A DNA stretch of 64,000 bases from Gammaproteobacteria bacterium (GCA_024225395.1 JAAEMR010000257.1:1-64000); one strand, 5' to 3'; positions 1-8,524 are shown, counted from the first letter of the stretch. The notes: a model not told the origin generated them from the letters alone. Numbers and translations: made by a program.

Positions 1-299
1 ACGATAAAACCCAGCCAGTCCAGAGTCAGGCCGTATAATAATGTCAGTGAAATTAATAGAACTACCGGTATCCATTCCCTTGACTGATCATGATCGTCCA
101 GATCGTGTTTTTTTCCTGTAATGAGTAATACTAGTGAAAACCCTATGCCCATTAGCGAAAGAAAATAAGGCATTGTTCTGGCTGTCATCGGTTCAAGTTC
201 ATCTCCCGGGTAAAGCCGAATTTCACTTCCGTAGTAACCATAGATGATTGACAGGGCTAAAAAAAATAGAGCACCAATTCGTTCTTTAGTGAGATTCAT
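1..299 (-). CDS. TctB-like small membrane subunit of tripartite tricarboxylate transporter (partial)
   Basis: The gene runs off the left edge; about 99 N-terminal codons are visible, starting MNLTKERIGALFFLALSI. The visible part has a first membrane segment at about residues 9-22, a conserved-looking PGDELEPMTARTMPYFLS stretch, a second hydrophobic segment (FLSLMGIGFSLVLLI) and a third starting near residue 77. This layout fits TctB (DUF1468), the small four-helix subunit of TTT transporters that import tricarboxylates or related organic acids with the periplasmic receptor TctC and the large permease TctA. An AGGAG lies about 9 bases upstream of the ATG. It follows tctC on the same strand, so tctA probably lies just beyond the window. 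The assignment rests on topology and context more than on a catalytic motif. Confidence 0.8.
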   Translation of the reverse strand, partial: MNLTKERIGALFFLALSIIYGYYGSEIRLYPGDELEPMTARTMPYFLSLMGIGFSLVLLITGKKHDLDDHDQSREWIPVVLLISLTLLYGLTLDWLGFI

Positions 300-316
300 G
301 AGGACTCTCCTGTTAG

Positions 317-344
317 ACTGGTACAGGGTTGTACCTGTACCAGT
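317..344 (-). other. Stem-loop between tctC and tctB
   Basis: An 11-bp perfect inverted repeat (ACTGGTACAGG / CCTGTACCAGT, six-base loop) fills the gap between the tctC stop and the tctB ribosome-binding site. On the transcribed minus strand no U-run follows it (the T-run is on the plus strand), so it is more likely an mRNA-stabilising or processing hairpin. Such hairpins often leave the binding-protein message more abundant than the permease message. Confidence 0.6.
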
Positions 345-366
345 TTTTTTAGTGGCGTATCTAAGA

Positions 367-1368
367 TTATAGAAAACCAAGTTCGCGCATTAATGCACCA
401 ACCTGTTTTTCCTGATCTTCAAGAAAGCTGTAAAATTTATCACCTGGCTTGAAGACGTTGACCCAGCCATTTCGTGATCGAACTGTCTCCCAGGCCGGTG
501 TGTCATACATTTTACCTAATATGTCTGCATAGGCTTTGGCTTTATCTTTTGACAAACCAGGAGCTCCAAAGAAACCGCGCCAGTTTGCAAAAACGGTTGG
601 ATTACCCATTTCGACTAAAGTAGGTACATCGGGCGCATCTTTTAAACGTGCGGGTGCCGTAATAGCCAGGATACGAACCTGCCCTGCTTTACTCATTTCA
701 AGTGCTTCACCCAGACCGGTTGATAGTAATTTAGCCTCTCCCGACAGAAGTCCTGCCATTGCCTTACCACCTGCGTCATAAGGAATATATCTAAGTTTTT
801 TTGGATCCAGGCCTTCAGCTTTAATTGCAGCTGCAGGTACCAGGTGATCAAGACTCCCTTTAGAAGAACCGCCTGCAAATTTCATTTTACGTGGATTTTT
901 TTTGAAGCCGGCAACAACATCTTTCCAGGATTTAATTGGAGAAGCAGCTGTAACCACAAAAGCTCCATAATCAGCTATGGTTCCAGCGATTGGCGTCAAA
1001 TCCCTGAAAGATTGAGGGAAAACTTTGGTTAAGGATCGGACAACAATGGGGGTTGAATTAACCATTAATGTGCCATGTGACTGGTTAGCCGTTTCAATCA
1101 GGTGGGCTATAGCTTTACCACCGCCACCACCAGACATATTTTGATAAGAGGCTGTTTTGATAAGACCTGATTTTGTCAGGGCTTCCCCGGTACCCCTGGC
1201 TGTTCCGTCCCAGCCACCACCCGCTCCACCAGGTATTAAAAAGTGTATGGAATCAATAGAGCCACTCGCTTGAGCGGATAATGATGTTGTACCAATAGCG
1301 ATACTTGCAATACTGCTTAATGTCATCGCCAGTATGCGGCGACGCCCCAGTTTTTGAATAGATTTCAC
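367..1368 (-). CDS. TctC/Bug-family periplasmic solute receptor
   Basis: This is a periplasmic substrate-binding protein of the Bug/TctC family, which captures tricarboxylates or similar carboxylates for a TTT transporter. The mature part shows typical features: PGGAGGGWDGTARGTGEAL near the N-terminus (ligand loop), a GGGGGKAIAHL loop, FAGGSSKGSLDHL and the PYDAGGKAM segment. I chose the GTG at 1368 (333 aa) because AGGAGGAG lies just upstream and it puts a signal peptide (KSIQKLGRRRILAMTL, then a hydrophobic run to AQASG) at the N-terminus. An ATG at 1407 would add 13 residues. The RRR before the hydrophobic core could suggest Tat export, but the motif is not a good match. It lies between the two-component regulator and tctB on the same strand, so it is probably the regulated transporter gene. 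Confidence 0.9.
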   Translation of the reverse strand: MKSIQKLGRRRILAMTLSSIASIAIGTTSLSAQASGSIDSIHFLIPGGAGGGWDGTARGTGEALTKSGLIKTASYQNMSGGGGGKAIAHLIETANQSHGTLMVNSTPIVVRSLTKVFPQSFRDLTPIAGTIADYGAFVVTAASPIKSWKDVVAGFKKNPRKMKFAGGSSKGSLDHLVPAAAIKAEGLDPKKLRYIPYDAGGKAMAGLLSGEAKLLSTGLGEALEMSKAGQVRILAITAPARLKDAPDVPTLVEMGNPTVFANWRGFFGAPGLSKDKAKAYADILGKMYDTPAWETVRSRNGWVNVFKPGDKFYSFLEDQEKQVGALMRELGFL

Positions 1369-1495
1369 GACTCTCTCCTCCTCGTTTTGGAATAAGTCCA
1401 TACACATTAAAGGTTGAAAGTTATTAAAAAAAGATTACGAAAATACTGGGTTTTTAGTGTATTAAATAAATATTGTTCATAATGTTCACAGTGAT

Positions 1496-2197
1496 TTACT
1501 TTGCACTACGATAGTAGCGTTCGGGCCTGCCAACACCACCATAGCTCACATCTACAATCAACTCTCCACTGCTAACAAGGTATTCAAGATAACGACGTGC
1601 CGTGGTTCGGCTAACTCCAATGTTATCACCCACAGTTGAAGCTCCTAATGGGCTACCCGTGGCCTCGAACAGGTCTCGAACCTTAACCAGGGTCAAAGCA
1701 TCAATACCTTTTGGAAGGGAGTGTTCTGTAGATACATTGGCACTATCTGAACCTCTGCGGGGAAGTAAAGAATCGATAGTCTTCTGATCAACTCTGTGTA
1801 AAGAATTTAATCGTTGAACATGTTGTAAATAATGATTCATGGAATCTTCGATACGCTCAAAAACCAGTGGTTTAACGATATAATCGAATATGCCACCGTG
1901 CATTGCCGATTTTAATGTTTCTATATCACGGGCAGCAGTCATTAAAATGACATCAGTATTAATCTTTTGCTCACGAATTTTTTTCAGGTAATCGAGTCCA
2001 TTGCCGTCAGGGAAATGTATATCGAGTAATAGCAGATCAGGTTGCAGAATCTCAACCATTTGTTCTGTCTGATCGAGACTGTGAGAGAGGCCTACAACTT
2101 CAAAGCCTTCGATACGCTCCATGAAACGTTGCTGAATTTCCGCAATGCGGGAATCATCCTCAGCAATAACAACGCGTATGATATTTTGTGCAGTCAA
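1496..2197 (-). CDS. CitB/DcuR-family response regulator
   Basis: A 233-aa response regulator with an N-terminal receiver domain (acidic pair E13-D15, phospho-acceptor Asp59 in LLLLDIHFPDGNG, Lys in IVKPL) and a C-terminal helix-turn-helix (GVSRTTARRYLEYLVSSGEL). The linker and HTH arrangement are those of the CitB/DcuR/DpiA family, which activates organic-acid uptake genes. The start lies 12 bases after the sensor kinase stop, so the pair is co-transcribed, and tctC follows downstream. I infer that it switches on tctCBA when an extracellular carboxylate is sensed. TTT operons in enterobacteria usually carry an OmpR-type TctD instead. Confidence 0.9.
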   Translation of the reverse strand: MTAQNIIRVVIAEDDSRIAEIQQRFMERIEGFEVVGLSHSLDQTEQMVEILQPDLLLLDIHFPDGNGLDYLKKIREQKINTDVILMTAARDIETLKSAMHGGIFDYIVKPLVFERIEDSMNHYLQHVQRLNSLHRVDQKTIDSLLPRRGSDSANVSTEHSLPKGIDALTLVKVRDLFEATGSPLGASTVGDNIGVSRTTARRYLEYLVSSGELIVDVSYGGVGRPERYYRSAK

Positions 2198-2209
2198 GTT
2201 GAATTCCTG

Positions 2210-3841
2210 TTATTTTAATTTTTTGGGCAAATAAACGATAAAACGGATGCCACCACTTTCTGTATTTTCCAGATCGATATGGCCATTAAATTCCAGCAGT
2301 ATAGATTTTACCAGATAAAGCCCATATCCATGCCCCTGATCTACCTTGCTACTGATTCCTTTATCAAAAATTCGATTTTTATCTTCCTCAGGAATTCCTG
2401 CTCCATGATCTTCTATTTCAAAAATGAGGTCGTTTCCATAATCACTGATTGAAATTAATACCTGGTTTGACCCACTTGTCTGTTTCAGTAGATTTTGACG
2501 GGTAGCTTCAAAAGCATTATCAACAATATTACCCATCAGGGACATCAGCTTTTCAGAAGTCATATGCGGGGGAATATTGGTTAAATGACTGGATGAATCC
2601 ACGACCAGTTCCAGACCCAGTTCATGAGCCCGGTTATATTTGCCAAGGATGCAGCCAGCCAGAACAGGGTCAGGAATAGCTTCAACCAGTAAATGAACCA
2701 GTTCCTGTAATCCCCGGCTTTCCTGGCCTATCAGCTCAAGTGCCTGATCATTAGCATTGATTTGTATGAGACCCGCAATTGTGTGCAACTTATTGGCATA
2801 ATCATGACTTTGTGAACGTAATGTTTCAGCATACTGTTCAATGTGAGATAGTTTCCGGCTCAGAAGTTCGATTTCACCTTTAGGCCGAAAACTGGATACG
2901 ACGCCAGTAACTTTATTGTCGAGCTTTATGGGCAATCGATTCACAATTAAATGTTGATCATTGATGATGATTTCCCGATCAAGCTCTACGTCACCCGTTT
3001 CAAGTACTTTCCATAAGTCACTTTGAGGAAAGACATCCCGTATCGAACGACCTGTCAACTTGTTATCTTTGATGCCCAGTGTTTCAAGAGCGGTTTTATT
3101 GAAAGTAGTAATTAATCCTTCAGCATCAATTGAGATAACACCCTCACGGATAGTTTCAAGAGTGGTGTTACGTTCTTCATATAAGCTAGCTATTTCTTCA
3201 GGCTCCAGACCAAACAGGACTCTTTTGAAATAGCGGGTTACGATTATCCCGGTAATGATACTGATAATTAACGATATCAGTACGACCAGCAAAGCAGATT
3301 GCTGGTAACCCTGAATGGTTTGATCAACACGATCCAGCATATAACCAACGCTGGTTACACCAATCACGTTACCTTCATTATCAAATACCGGCGACTTACC
3401 TCGAATGGATGGCCCGAGACTTCCAACGGCTTTAGAAATATACGACTCACCGGACTCAAGTGCTCTCTGATTATCCCCGCCTACTCTTTTTTTACCAATT
3501 CTCTCGGGGATTGGATGAGAAAAACGTATGTTATTTTCGTCTCCCACCACGATAAATCTTGCATCTGTTTGTTTTCGAAGAAGTTCGGCAAGTGGCTGAA
3601 TCTGGTTAACATCTCTTTGCTGAAGGCCCTGTCTTATCTGTGGCAAATGGGATACAACCTTTGACAGTTGCAGGGCCTGTTCCCCAATTCGATTCTCAAG
3701 GATGACCTGAATATAGCTGTGAGTGATACCTCCTGTAATTGCCGCCTGAATAAGAACAACAAAAGCAAAAGCTAACATTAAGCGAGTTTGTAATTTAAGA
3801 CGTAACCTTGAGCTGGATAATATTGGCATTTTAGATAACAA
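2210..3841 (-). CDS. CitA/DcuS-family sensor histidine kinase
   Basis: A 543-aa membrane sensor kinase. Segments in order: TM1 at about residues 20-42, an extracytoplasmic PAS-like (sCache) ligand domain to about residue 180, TM2 (LLVVLISLIISIITGIIV), a cytoplasmic PAS domain, a histidine motif (LRSQSHDYANKLHTIAGLI) and a GHKL ATPase domain with N-box NIVDNAFEAT, G1 box EDHGAGIPEED and G2 box GHGYGLYLVKS. The xHDxxNKLHTIxGLIQ form of the H-box is diagnostic for the CitA/DcuS/DpiB group, whose members detect citrate or C4-dicarboxylates in the periplasm. It is the first gene of a likely operon with the regulator at 1496-2197. The actual ligand cannot be read from sequence. Confidence 0.92.
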   Translation of the reverse strand: MLSKMPILSSSRLRLKLQTRLMLAFAFVVLIQAAITGGITHSYIQVILENRIGEQALQLSKVVSHLPQIRQGLQQRDVNQIQPLAELLRKQTDARFIVVGDENNIRFSHPIPERIGKKRVGGDNQRALESGESYISKAVGSLGPSIRGKSPVFDNEGNVIGVTSVGYMLDRVDQTIQGYQQSALLVVLISLIISIITGIIVTRYFKRVLFGLEPEEIASLYEERNTTLETIREGVISIDAEGLITTFNKTALETLGIKDNKLTGRSIRDVFPQSDLWKVLETGDVELDREIIINDQHLIVNRLPIKLDNKVTGVVSSFRPKGEIELLSRKLSHIEQYAETLRSQSHDYANKLHTIAGLIQINANDQALELIGQESRGLQELVHLLVEAIPDPVLAGCILGKYNRAHELGLELVVDSSSHLTNIPPHMTSEKLMSLMGNIVDNAFEATRQNLLKQTSGSNQVLISISDYGNDLIFEIEDHGAGIPEEDKNRIFDKGISSKVDQGHGYGLYLVKSILLEFNGHIDLENTESGGIRFIVYLPKKLK

Positions 3842-3955
3842 CCTAAAAACATTAATTCCAGATAAGTATTACCCTGGCAACTTATTATGTCCATTTTTAA
3901 TAATTAGACTGTCCTTCATGGATTTTGAAGAGTCTGTTTTCTCTAATATAAAAGT

Positions 3956-4423
3956 TTACTGCATGTCACTTAATCCGGCTGGGTACCATTTTGCACTCTG
4001 CAACAACCATTTATCCTGTTTGACCAACTCCAGTTCGAATTTATAAATTCTTGCACGTAGACTGGATAGCATACTGACACTGGATATTGCGCTACCGGCC
4101 ATCGCAACATGTAAACTCACCGATGCATCACTATCAGAATGTAAATCAATTTCCAGATTTTTAGTAAAGAGAAATATATTTTTATGCCTGAAGAAATACA
4201 CCCGTAACAGTTTTTCAAGCTGATTTCTGTCCAGATTTCTCTGACCACGATAGTTTTGATGAACGAGGTCTGTAACATCACCAGCACTTCTATTCTCCGC
4301 AGCTTCAATACCTGTTGCAATGTACTGCCTTATTTCATCTTCAGGCGATCGTTGTTTATCCGAACAGGATAGAAGGAACAAAGATAAACAGGATAAAACA
4401 ACGCTAAGGATAACTCTAAACAT
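3956..4423 (-). CDS. Small lipoprotein of unknown function, moeA-linked
   Basis: A 155-aa protein with a lipoprotein signal: hydrophobic residues 4-17 followed by the lipobox LLSC with Cys20, then a charged linker (SDKQRSPEDEIRQYI). The rest (GIEAAENRSAGDVTDLVH, then alternating strands) has the look of an NTF2/SnoaL-like fold, a small alpha+beta cone often found in periplasmic accessory proteins. I do not recognise a named family. It starts 14 bases after the moeA stop on the same strand, so it is probably the last gene of the moeA transcript. A link to cofactor synthesis or to molybdoenzyme export is possible but only contextual. Confidence 0.7.
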   Translation of the reverse strand: MFRVILSVVLSCLSLFLLSCSDKQRSPEDEIRQYIATGIEAAENRSAGDVTDLVHQNYRGQRNLDRNQLEKLLRVYFFRHKNIFLFTKNLEIDLHSDSDASVSLHVAMAGSAISSVSMLSSLRARIYKFELELVKQDKWLLQSAKWYPAGLSDMQ

Positions 4424-4437
4424 CAGATAGTCATTTG

Positions 4438-5697
4438 TTAATAAAACTCAAAAAATTGAATATCAACCAGATCACCCTGCGCTACACTTCCGCGATCCTC
4501 TGTTAACACAATGAAACAGTTAGCCTGACTCATGGAGGTTAAAATACCTGAACCCTGCTTTCCCGTAAGCGTTACCTGCAAATTGCCGTTTTCATCCGTG
4601 GATGCAATCGCCCGTTGAAACTCTCTTCTACCCGGGTTTTTTCTTATAGAACATAAAGATTCCGCCTTGAGTGATAAGGGTGGTTTAAAACTCATGCCCT
4701 TGATCTTGTTAAGAGCCGGTTTTACAAACTGGTAAAAAGTGACCATAACAGCAACAGGATTACCCGGTAAACCAAAAAACATACTGTTATTAATTTGACC
4801 AAAGGTTAATGGTCGACCCGGTTTCATCGCAATTTTCCAGATATCCATGCTGCCAATTTCCTGCAAAATCCCTTTGATGTAGTCAGCCTCTCCAACCGAT
4901 ACGCCACCTGAAGTTAAAATCACATCTGAGCAGGCAGCAGCCGATAGCAGAGTTTGTCTAATGGTATCAGGCTCATCTTTGACCGCCCCCATATCGATGA
5001 TATCCACATCGCAATCAGACAATAATCCGTAAAGGCTATAACGATTACTGTCGTAAATTTCTCCTTTCTTCAGGGTCTGGCCAATGGACTTCAATTCATC
5101 ACCCGTAGAGAAAAAACTCACCCTGGGTTTTCTTACCACTTTTATTTCATTGATGCCAAGTGATGCTAAAACGCCCAGGTCAGCCGATTTAATGACAGAG
5201 CCCTTAGAAAGCACAGTTGAGCCGGTTTTTATATCTTCACCGGCATAGCGAAGGTTTTGATTTTTTTTATGCCCCGGTCCAATTTCTATTGCGCTTTCAT
5301 CATGTACCTGAACGTCTTCCTGAATCACTATGGTATCGGTATTATCAGGCACCATCGCCCCGGTCATAATTCGAACACATTCATTAGCCTGACAACGCCC
5401 TCTAAACGGTTGACCGGCAAACGCAGTGCCTATGACTGTAAACGTTTTACTATCCTTCACGGGGATATCATCAGATAAAATAGCATAACCATCCATCGCT
5501 GAATTATTGTGCCCGGGCACATCAATAGGCGATTTAATGTCTTCAAATAAAACTCTGTACAGGCATTGCCGAATATGCAGTTTACTAAAATCAGCTATTG
5601 AGTGAGTGTTGTTGAGGATATTGGTAACTGCTTCAGGAACAGTGATAACACCGGGTTCTACAGCTGTATGACAGCCGGGTTCATTTTCAATTTTCAT
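4438..5697 (-). CDS. moeA: Molybdopterin molybdenumtransferase MoeA
   Basis: MoeA inserts molybdate (or tungstate) into adenylylated molybdopterin, the last step of basic Moco formation. The 419-aa length is normal. Visible family motifs include PGHNNSAMDGYAI near residue 60, the MPT-binding segment SGGVSVGEADYIKGIL, MKPGRPLTFG and the highly conserved FGLPGNPVAVMVTFYQFV. It lies downstream of mobB on the same strand, but a repeat element of about 165 bp separates them, so it may have its own promoter. Its neighbours (mobA, mobB, an ABC ATPase of tungstate type) make this a cofactor-supply locus. Confidence 0.96.
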   Translation of the reverse strand: MKIENEPGCHTAVEPGVITVPEAVTNILNNTHSIADFSKLHIRQCLYRVLFEDIKSPIDVPGHNNSAMDGYAILSDDIPVKDSKTFTVIGTAFAGQPFRGRCQANECVRIMTGAMVPDNTDTIVIQEDVQVHDESAIEIGPGHKKNQNLRYAGEDIKTGSTVLSKGSVIKSADLGVLASLGINEIKVVRKPRVSFFSTGDELKSIGQTLKKGEIYDSNRYSLYGLLSDCDVDIIDMGAVKDEPDTIRQTLLSAAACSDVILTSGGVSVGEADYIKGILQEIGSMDIWKIAMKPGRPLTFGQINNSMFFGLPGNPVAVMVTFYQFVKPALNKIKGMSFKPPLSLKAESLCSIRKNPGRREFQRAIASTDENGNLQVTLTGKQGSGILTSMSQANCFIVLTEDRGSVAQGDLVDIQFFEFY

Positions 5698-5730
5698 ATT
5701 GTCTACACTTTCAAATATCTTAAAAACTTT

Positions 5731-5893
5731 TGCACCACGAAGTACACGAAGATAAATTTAAAGGATTATAAAATTAAATGGTACTGTATTGTCTGGATAC
5801 CTGTGATTTATACAGAACTCTATAAATGCTATTCTAACCTTTAAATTTAGTGAATTAGCTATCAATAAATAACCTTCGTGAGCTTCGTGGTAA
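5731..5893. repeat. CACGAAG inverted-repeat element, copy A (mobB-moeA gap)
   Basis: The left arm (5733-5752) reads CACCACGAAGTACACGAAG. The right arm (5873-5891), read on the other strand, gives ACCACGAAGCTCACGAAGG. The AT-rich interior of about 120 bp has no coding potential that I can support. The same arm design is present in copies B (19826-19992) and C (39150-39287), and a sequence-variant form is copy D (46986-47147). It lies between two co-directional genes. Confidence 0.75.
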
Positions 5894-5914
5894 ATATTTT
5901 TCCTGTTAAGTCGA

Positions 5915-6439
5915 TCAATAAACCAGGTTAAATATAAAGTCAGCGATAGCATCCGGATTATTCATATCCAACAGCATTAAATCCGTTTCCGTATTAACCG
6001 GATGATCGGTTGCCAGGGCAATAATATCGCTATCATTTTCAAACAGATAGGGTTTATTCAAGCTCTCTCTGTGCAGCTCGATTTTAGCAAAATGTTCGCG
6101 CTTAAACCCCTCCACCAGGATCAAATCTATATTCTCATGATCAAGATCATTAATCAGTTCATTTAACGAGGGCTCATCCTGAAAAGATGCAAATTCAGTA
6201 ATCAGTGCTTTTCGTTTGCCGGAGGAAATTAACATCTGATAAGCATCGGCTTTTCTTAACTCAAAGCTATCTTTACCAGGATGATCTATTTCAAAATCAT
6301 GGTGGGCATGTTTGATGACTGCCAGTCTTATGTCCCGCTTACGCAATAGTGCAATAATCTTTTTTAGCAGGGTAGTTTTCCCGGTACCACTGTAGGCAGA
6401 AAATCCAATAACGGGAGGCAACCTTGATTGTTGGGACAT
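5915..6439 (-). CDS. mobB: Molybdopterin-guanine dinucleotide biosynthesis protein MobB
   Basis: A 174-aa GTP-binding adaptor that assists MobA in making the guanine dinucleotide form of the molybdenum cofactor. The Walker A loop is SAYSGTGKTTLLKKI near residue 15. Other family marks are VIKHAHHDFEIDHPGKDS (the conserved H-D-x-D-xPGKDS segment) and ILVEGFKREHFAKIE. Its start codon overlaps the mobA stop by one base (TAATG), indicating translational coupling. Function and operon partners agree, so the call is firm. Confidence 0.95.
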   Translation of the reverse strand: MSQQSRLPPVIGFSAYSGTGKTTLLKKIIALLRKRDIRLAVIKHAHHDFEIDHPGKDSFELRKADAYQMLISSGKRKALITEFASFQDEPSLNELINDLDHENIDLILVEGFKREHFAKIELHRESLNKPYLFENDSDIIALATDHPVNTETDLMLLDMNNPDAIADFIFNLVY

Positions 6440-7026
6440 TAGCTGTATTTCTTCAGGTCCTGAGGTGTATTGATATTGGTAAAAAACTCACTATCGGCAG
6501 CAAATTCAACCAGCGTAAAGTCATGTTGTTGATACCATAAGTCTATTTTTCGTTCACCACTGTCAAGAAACTGGTTAAGGCTATTTTTTAAATTCACTGG
6601 AATCAATGCATACACCGGCTGCATTCTGCTCCCATCATAAGCTATCGCTAAATCTGCTTTTGTTTGATTTAATCCTTGCAGCATTTTAGTCACATAATTT
6701 TCAGTAATAACGGGGCCATCGCAAGGCAAGGTGAGGATATAGTCTGTCGTGACACTCGACATCGCAGCAAGAAACCCGGCCAGGGGGCCCTGAAAATCAG
6801 TTAAAGTATCTTCAATCACCGGATAGCCAAAAGCGGCATATTCAGCGACATTTCGGTTCGCATTAATCACTATTTGAGAGGTTTGCAGACTGATTGCATC
6901 GATAACATGTTGTATCAATGAGAAATTTTTATAGTTGACCAGGCCTTTATCCTGCCCCCCCATTCGTCGCCCTTTACCACCCGCAAGGATAACAACGGTT
7001 ATGTCTTCAAGTTGCAGTTGCTTCAT
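6439..7026 (-). CDS. mobA: Molybdenum cofactor guanylyltransferase MobA
   Basis: MobA transfers GMP from GTP to molybdopterin, giving the MGD cofactor used by DMSO-reductase-family enzymes. The N-terminal nucleotide-binding loop is ILAGGKGRRMGGQDKGLV, followed by LPCDGPVITENYV (metal/nucleotide site) and a C-terminal FTNINTPQDL typical of the family. Its length of 195 aa is normal. It overlaps the upstream ABC ATPase gene by four bases (ATGA) and the downstream mobB by one base, so the three genes are translationally coupled. The presence of MobA/MobB implies bis-MGD enzymes elsewhere in the genome. Confidence 0.95.
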   Translation of the reverse strand: MKQLQLEDITVVILAGGKGRRMGGQDKGLVNYKNFSLIQHVIDAISLQTSQIVINANRNVAEYAAFGYPVIEDTLTDFQGPLAGFLAAMSSVTTDYILTLPCDGPVITENYVTKMLQGLNQTKADLAIAYDGSRMQPVYALIPVNLKNSLNQFLDSGERKIDLWYQQHDFTLVEFAADSEFFTNINTPQDLKKYS

Positions 7027-7727
7027 GCACTTCTGGCTTTGTAATTATTGATATCGGTGATTTTATCTGATTTTTTACGTGGTTTCAGGTTTGTTAATTT
7101 ACCATTGTCCAGTTGCAAACGCTCATCCTGTAGCGTGGTAAAAATATCAGGATCATGACTGGCAATAATCATCGCTATGCCACGGCTTTTGAATTGTTTT
7201 AATAACTTCAGGGTTCTTAATTTTGAAACATGGTCCAGGTTAGCAGTGGGTTCATCCAGCAACACAACTTCGGGGTTTCTCAAATAAGCTCTGGCGATTG
7301 CAACTCGTTGTTTTTCACCACCAGATAGATTTTTTGCATCCTGATGAATGATATCGTGCAGTCCTGCCCATTCAATCGCTGCATCAATTAACTGCGCCGG
7401 TTGTCTGCTGACTTTGACCAGGTATTGCAGGTTTTTTTCCACGCTGCCATCAAACATATAAGGTTGTTGATGCAGGTACATAATATTTTTCAGTAAAACA
7501 GACTTGCCCTGCCCCCACTTATAATCTTTGTCATTTATTCGAATCAAACCACTATCAGGTTTTTCAAGGCCGGAAATTATTTTAAGCAGTGTTGATTTGC
7601 CACAGCCATTCTCGCCGATCAACAAAGTACAACAGGCATTTTTAACCTTTAATCGAGCATCTTTAACCACGGATTTAGAACCAAAGGTCTTGTTGATGCC
7701 GAGGAAATTATATTCAAAAGTATTCAT
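7023..7727 (-). CDS. tupC: ABC transporter ATPase, TupC-like (tungstate)
   Basis: A 234-aa ABC ATPase with Walker A GENGCGKST, Q-loop YLHQQPYMFDGSVEKNL, signature LSGGEKQRVAIARAY, Walker B VVLLDEPTANLD and switch His in ASHDP. It lacks the C-terminal TOBE/MOP domain of ModC (the C-terminus is only a short basic tail), which fits the TupC group. No permease gene is adjacent. A TupA/TupB pair lies at 62622-64000 on the same strand and has no ATPase beside it within the window, so I infer that this is their partner. It is fused into one transcript with mobA and mobB by a four-base overlap, which ties oxyanion import to cofactor assembly. Confidence 0.78.
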   Translation of the reverse strand: MNTFEYNFLGINKTFGSKSVVKDARLKVKNACCTLLIGENGCGKSTLLKIISGLEKPDSGLIRINDKDYKWGQGKSVLLKNIMYLHQQPYMFDGSVEKNLQYLVKVSRQPAQLIDAAIEWAGLHDIIHQDAKNLSGGEKQRVAIARAYLRNPEVVLLDEPTANLDHVSKLRTLKLLKQFKSRGIAMIIASHDPDIFTTLQDERLQLDNGKLTNLKPRKKSDKITDINNYKARSA

Positions 7728-7879
7728 TGTTGAGTCTAATTCTTATTAAGATCGAAACTTATGATTATGCAAAACATGGACCAGGGTGAATTCTCAAATA
7801 ATACCTTAAAAACTTTACTTTAATAAAGAGCAATAATGGGATTACAGCTGATAATCCTGATATTATAACCTCTCCGGGT

Positions 7880-7987
7880 ATGGGTACAGAATTTATAATT
7901 TATCGACTATGTGGCACTGTTATGATAGAAGATGAAAAAATGATCCAGGAACAACTGGAAGAAATTGAAGCCGATATCTCAGACTAA
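7880..7987 (+). CDS. Possible 35-aa small ORF upstream of the thioesterase
   Basis: An ATG at 7880 opens a 35-codon frame reading MGTEFIIYRLCGTV then an acidic helix (MIEDEKMIQEQLEEIEADIS) and TAA. It ends six bases before the ATG of the thioesterase gene, and the frame stays open upstream to 7802. The thioesterase lacks a clear Shine-Dalgarno of its own, so translation could be coupled. The composition looks like coding sequence, but there is no recognised family, and it may equally be the 3' remnant of a lost gene. Confidence 0.3.
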   Translation: MGTEFIIYRLCGTVMIEDEKMIQEQLEEIEADISD

Positions 7988-7993
7988 TAGCAC

Positions 7994-8524
7994 ATGTATC
8001 CATTTCGACGACTAATCACCTCAATAGCTCATGCAGCTTTATCTAAACCTGTAGAATTTTCTTCTATTACTGAAACCACGTTCCTTTGCATGCCCTGGGA
8101 TATTGATATTTTTCTCGAAATGAATAATGGAAGAATTTTAACGTTATATGACCTGGGAAGATTTAACCTGTCGGTAAGAACAGGATTTTCAAAAATTCTG
8201 AAGCAAAACAGCTGGGGTTTAGTGGTGGCAGGAAGCACGATCAGATACAGGAAACGGGTAAAGATGTTCAACAGGGTAAGCATGCGTACCCAGGTTGCCG
8301 GGTTTGATGAAAAATGGATTTATGTAGCACAGTCTATGTGGATTAAAGATCAACCCGCTTCATCCGTTTTACTACGTACCGCTGTTACCGGTAAAGGAAA
8401 AGTAGTTCCAACTGAAAAAGTTCTAGCCGCAATGAAAATCTCCAATTTACAAATTCAACAGTCCGACTGGTTAAAGTCATGGGTAGCCAGTGAAGAAATG
8501 AGGCCGTGGCCACCATCACCTTAG
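7994..8524 (+). CDS. THEM6-like acyl-CoA thioesterase (hotdog fold)
   Basis: A 176-aa protein of the 4HBT_2/THEM6-like hotdog family, probably hydrolysing acyl-CoA thioesters. Typical marks are TFLCMPWDIDIFLEMNNGRI (the family's D-x-D-x-x-x-H/E-MNN-GRYL-type segment), YDLGRFNLSVRTG, and a central beta-sheet run IRYRKRVKMFNRVSMRTQV. No signal peptide follows the charged N-terminus, so it is probably cytosolic or loosely membrane-associated. It stands alone on the plus strand, facing the PAS-GGDEF-EAL gene, and a bidirectional hairpin separates them. The natural acyl substrate is unknown. Confidence 0.75.
   Translation: MYPFRRLITSIAHAALSKPVEFSSITETTFLCMPWDIDIFLEMNNGRILTLYDLGRFNLSVRTGFSKILKQNSWGLVVAGSTIRYRKRVKMFNRVSMRTQVAGFDEKWIYVAQSMWIKDQPASSVLLRTAVTGKGKVVPTEKVLAAMKISNLQIQQSDWLKSWVASEEMRPWPPSP

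Noticed and set aside
367-1407. ATG at 1407 as start of the TctC-like protein
   Set aside because: It adds an acidic 13-residue extension before the signal peptide, while the GTG at 1368 has an AGGAGGAG at the right distance.
7728-7993. Moco riboswitch upstream of the tupC-mob genes
   Set aside because: The gap is short and AT-rich, and I see none of the long paired segments of that class.
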